Below are positions 63,926 through 64,000 of a stretch of 64,000 nt of DNA, one piece after another. The translations under genes and the position numbers were made by a program. The stretch is from Sporosarcina gallistercoris. Lineage in GTDB: Bacteria; Bacillota; Bacilli; Bacillales_A; Planococcaceae. The stretch spans positions 496,001 through 560,000 of the forward strand of contig NZ_JACSQY010000001.1 of assembly GCF_014836415.1 (NCBI RefSeq), given 5' to 3'. Below the pieces are notes generated by a model. That model worked only from the letters and a program-made list of their open reading frames with translations. It did not search any database and was not told the DNA's origin. Positions within the stretch are counted from its first letter, which is position 1. The number at the start of each line of letters is the position of its first letter.

Positions 63926-64000
63926 AATCACTAGTACGTGGAGCTATTTTAATTGCGGCTACTGCGGCCATTCTCATGTTCATCAATGCACAGCTTGCAA
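63922..64000 (+). CDS. potD: Polyamine-binding protein PotD, 5' part only
   Basis: ATG at 63922 overlaps the potC stop (ATGA). The 26 visible codons read MKSLVRGAILIAATAAILM..., a signal peptide start; the gene runs off the window. Identity is from operon position behind potC and GGGGGTG upstream. Confidence 0.75.
   Translation, partial: MKSLVRGAILIAATAAILMFINAQLA

Overview
The window looks like the chromosome of an endospore-forming member of the Bacillales, most likely a Planococcaceae such as Sporosarcina (inference from gene content and protein flavour; no marker RNA is present). Read from right to left it follows the order known in Bacillus subtilis for potABCD / ykuU-ykuV / ktrC / rnjA-rpoY / def-ykyA / pdhABCD / yktA-yktB-ykzI-yktC / ylaF-typA-ylaH-ylaI-ylaL-ylaN / ftsW-pycA / ctaABCDEFG / ylb cluster / panE-bshC / mraZ-mraW-ftsL-pbpB-spoVD-mraY-murD-spoVE-divIB-DUF881-DUF881-sbp. 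It is mostly conserved backbone, with no IS element, prophage, CRISPR array, tRNA or rRNA seen.

Layout. 1-12.1 kb (all minus): division and cell wall (dcw) cluster, entered by mraZ behind a phased MraZ operator. murE, murG and murB, which sit inside this cluster in B. subtilis, are missing here. 12.3-15.2 kb: bshC (bacillithiol), DUF3397, panE-like reductase. 15.3-18.0 kb: a small catabolic island (acyl-CoA carboxylase beta subunit, 71-residue biotin carrier, divergent crotonase) with a perfect CcpA cre site. 18.1-29.6 kb: ylb region (rpmF, ylbN, ylbM, ylbL, ylbJ, coaD, rsmD, ylbG, ylbF, ylbC), into which a relocated murE and a divergent truncated DapG-like aspartokinase are built, plus a membrane-anchored GDPD-like protein without its catalytic residues. 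29.7-38.6 kb: AI-2E-type permease and the caa3 oxidase cluster with heme A/O synthesis genes. 38.7-44.9 kb: pyruvate carboxylase, FtsW, yla genes. 45-49.4 kb: typA, yla/ykt genes. 49.5-54.4 kb: pyruvate dehydrogenase operon. 54.6-58.8 kb: ykyA, def, a previously unlisted 23-codon gene, rpoY-rnjA, ktrC. 58.9-60.4 kb: thiol peroxide defence pair and a small zinc-ribbon protein. 60.6-64 kb: cupin-HTH regulator and potABCD for polyamine uptake (potD cut by the window edge).

How the parts relate. The cluster joins peptidoglycan synthesis with two SEDS polymerases (spoVE, ftsW) and two class B PBPs (pbpB, spoVD). Central carbon and energy genes (pdh, pycA, cta) carry recognisable promoters and, for ctaA, ResD-like boxes. 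The most interesting candidates are: (i) the murE/dapG-like pair, which may be a spore-cortex meso-diaminopimelate module; (ii) a short cationic peptide gene with its own promoter and terminator just ahead of rpoY-rnjA; (iii) an apparent ATT start codon for ylbL; (iv) a 7-A tract that separates the only good ribosome site of ylbJ from its reading frame; (v) an ECHDC1-like crotonase beside an acyl-CoA carboxylase; and (vi) an inverted repeat and a short tandem repeat flanking ctaB/ctaA.
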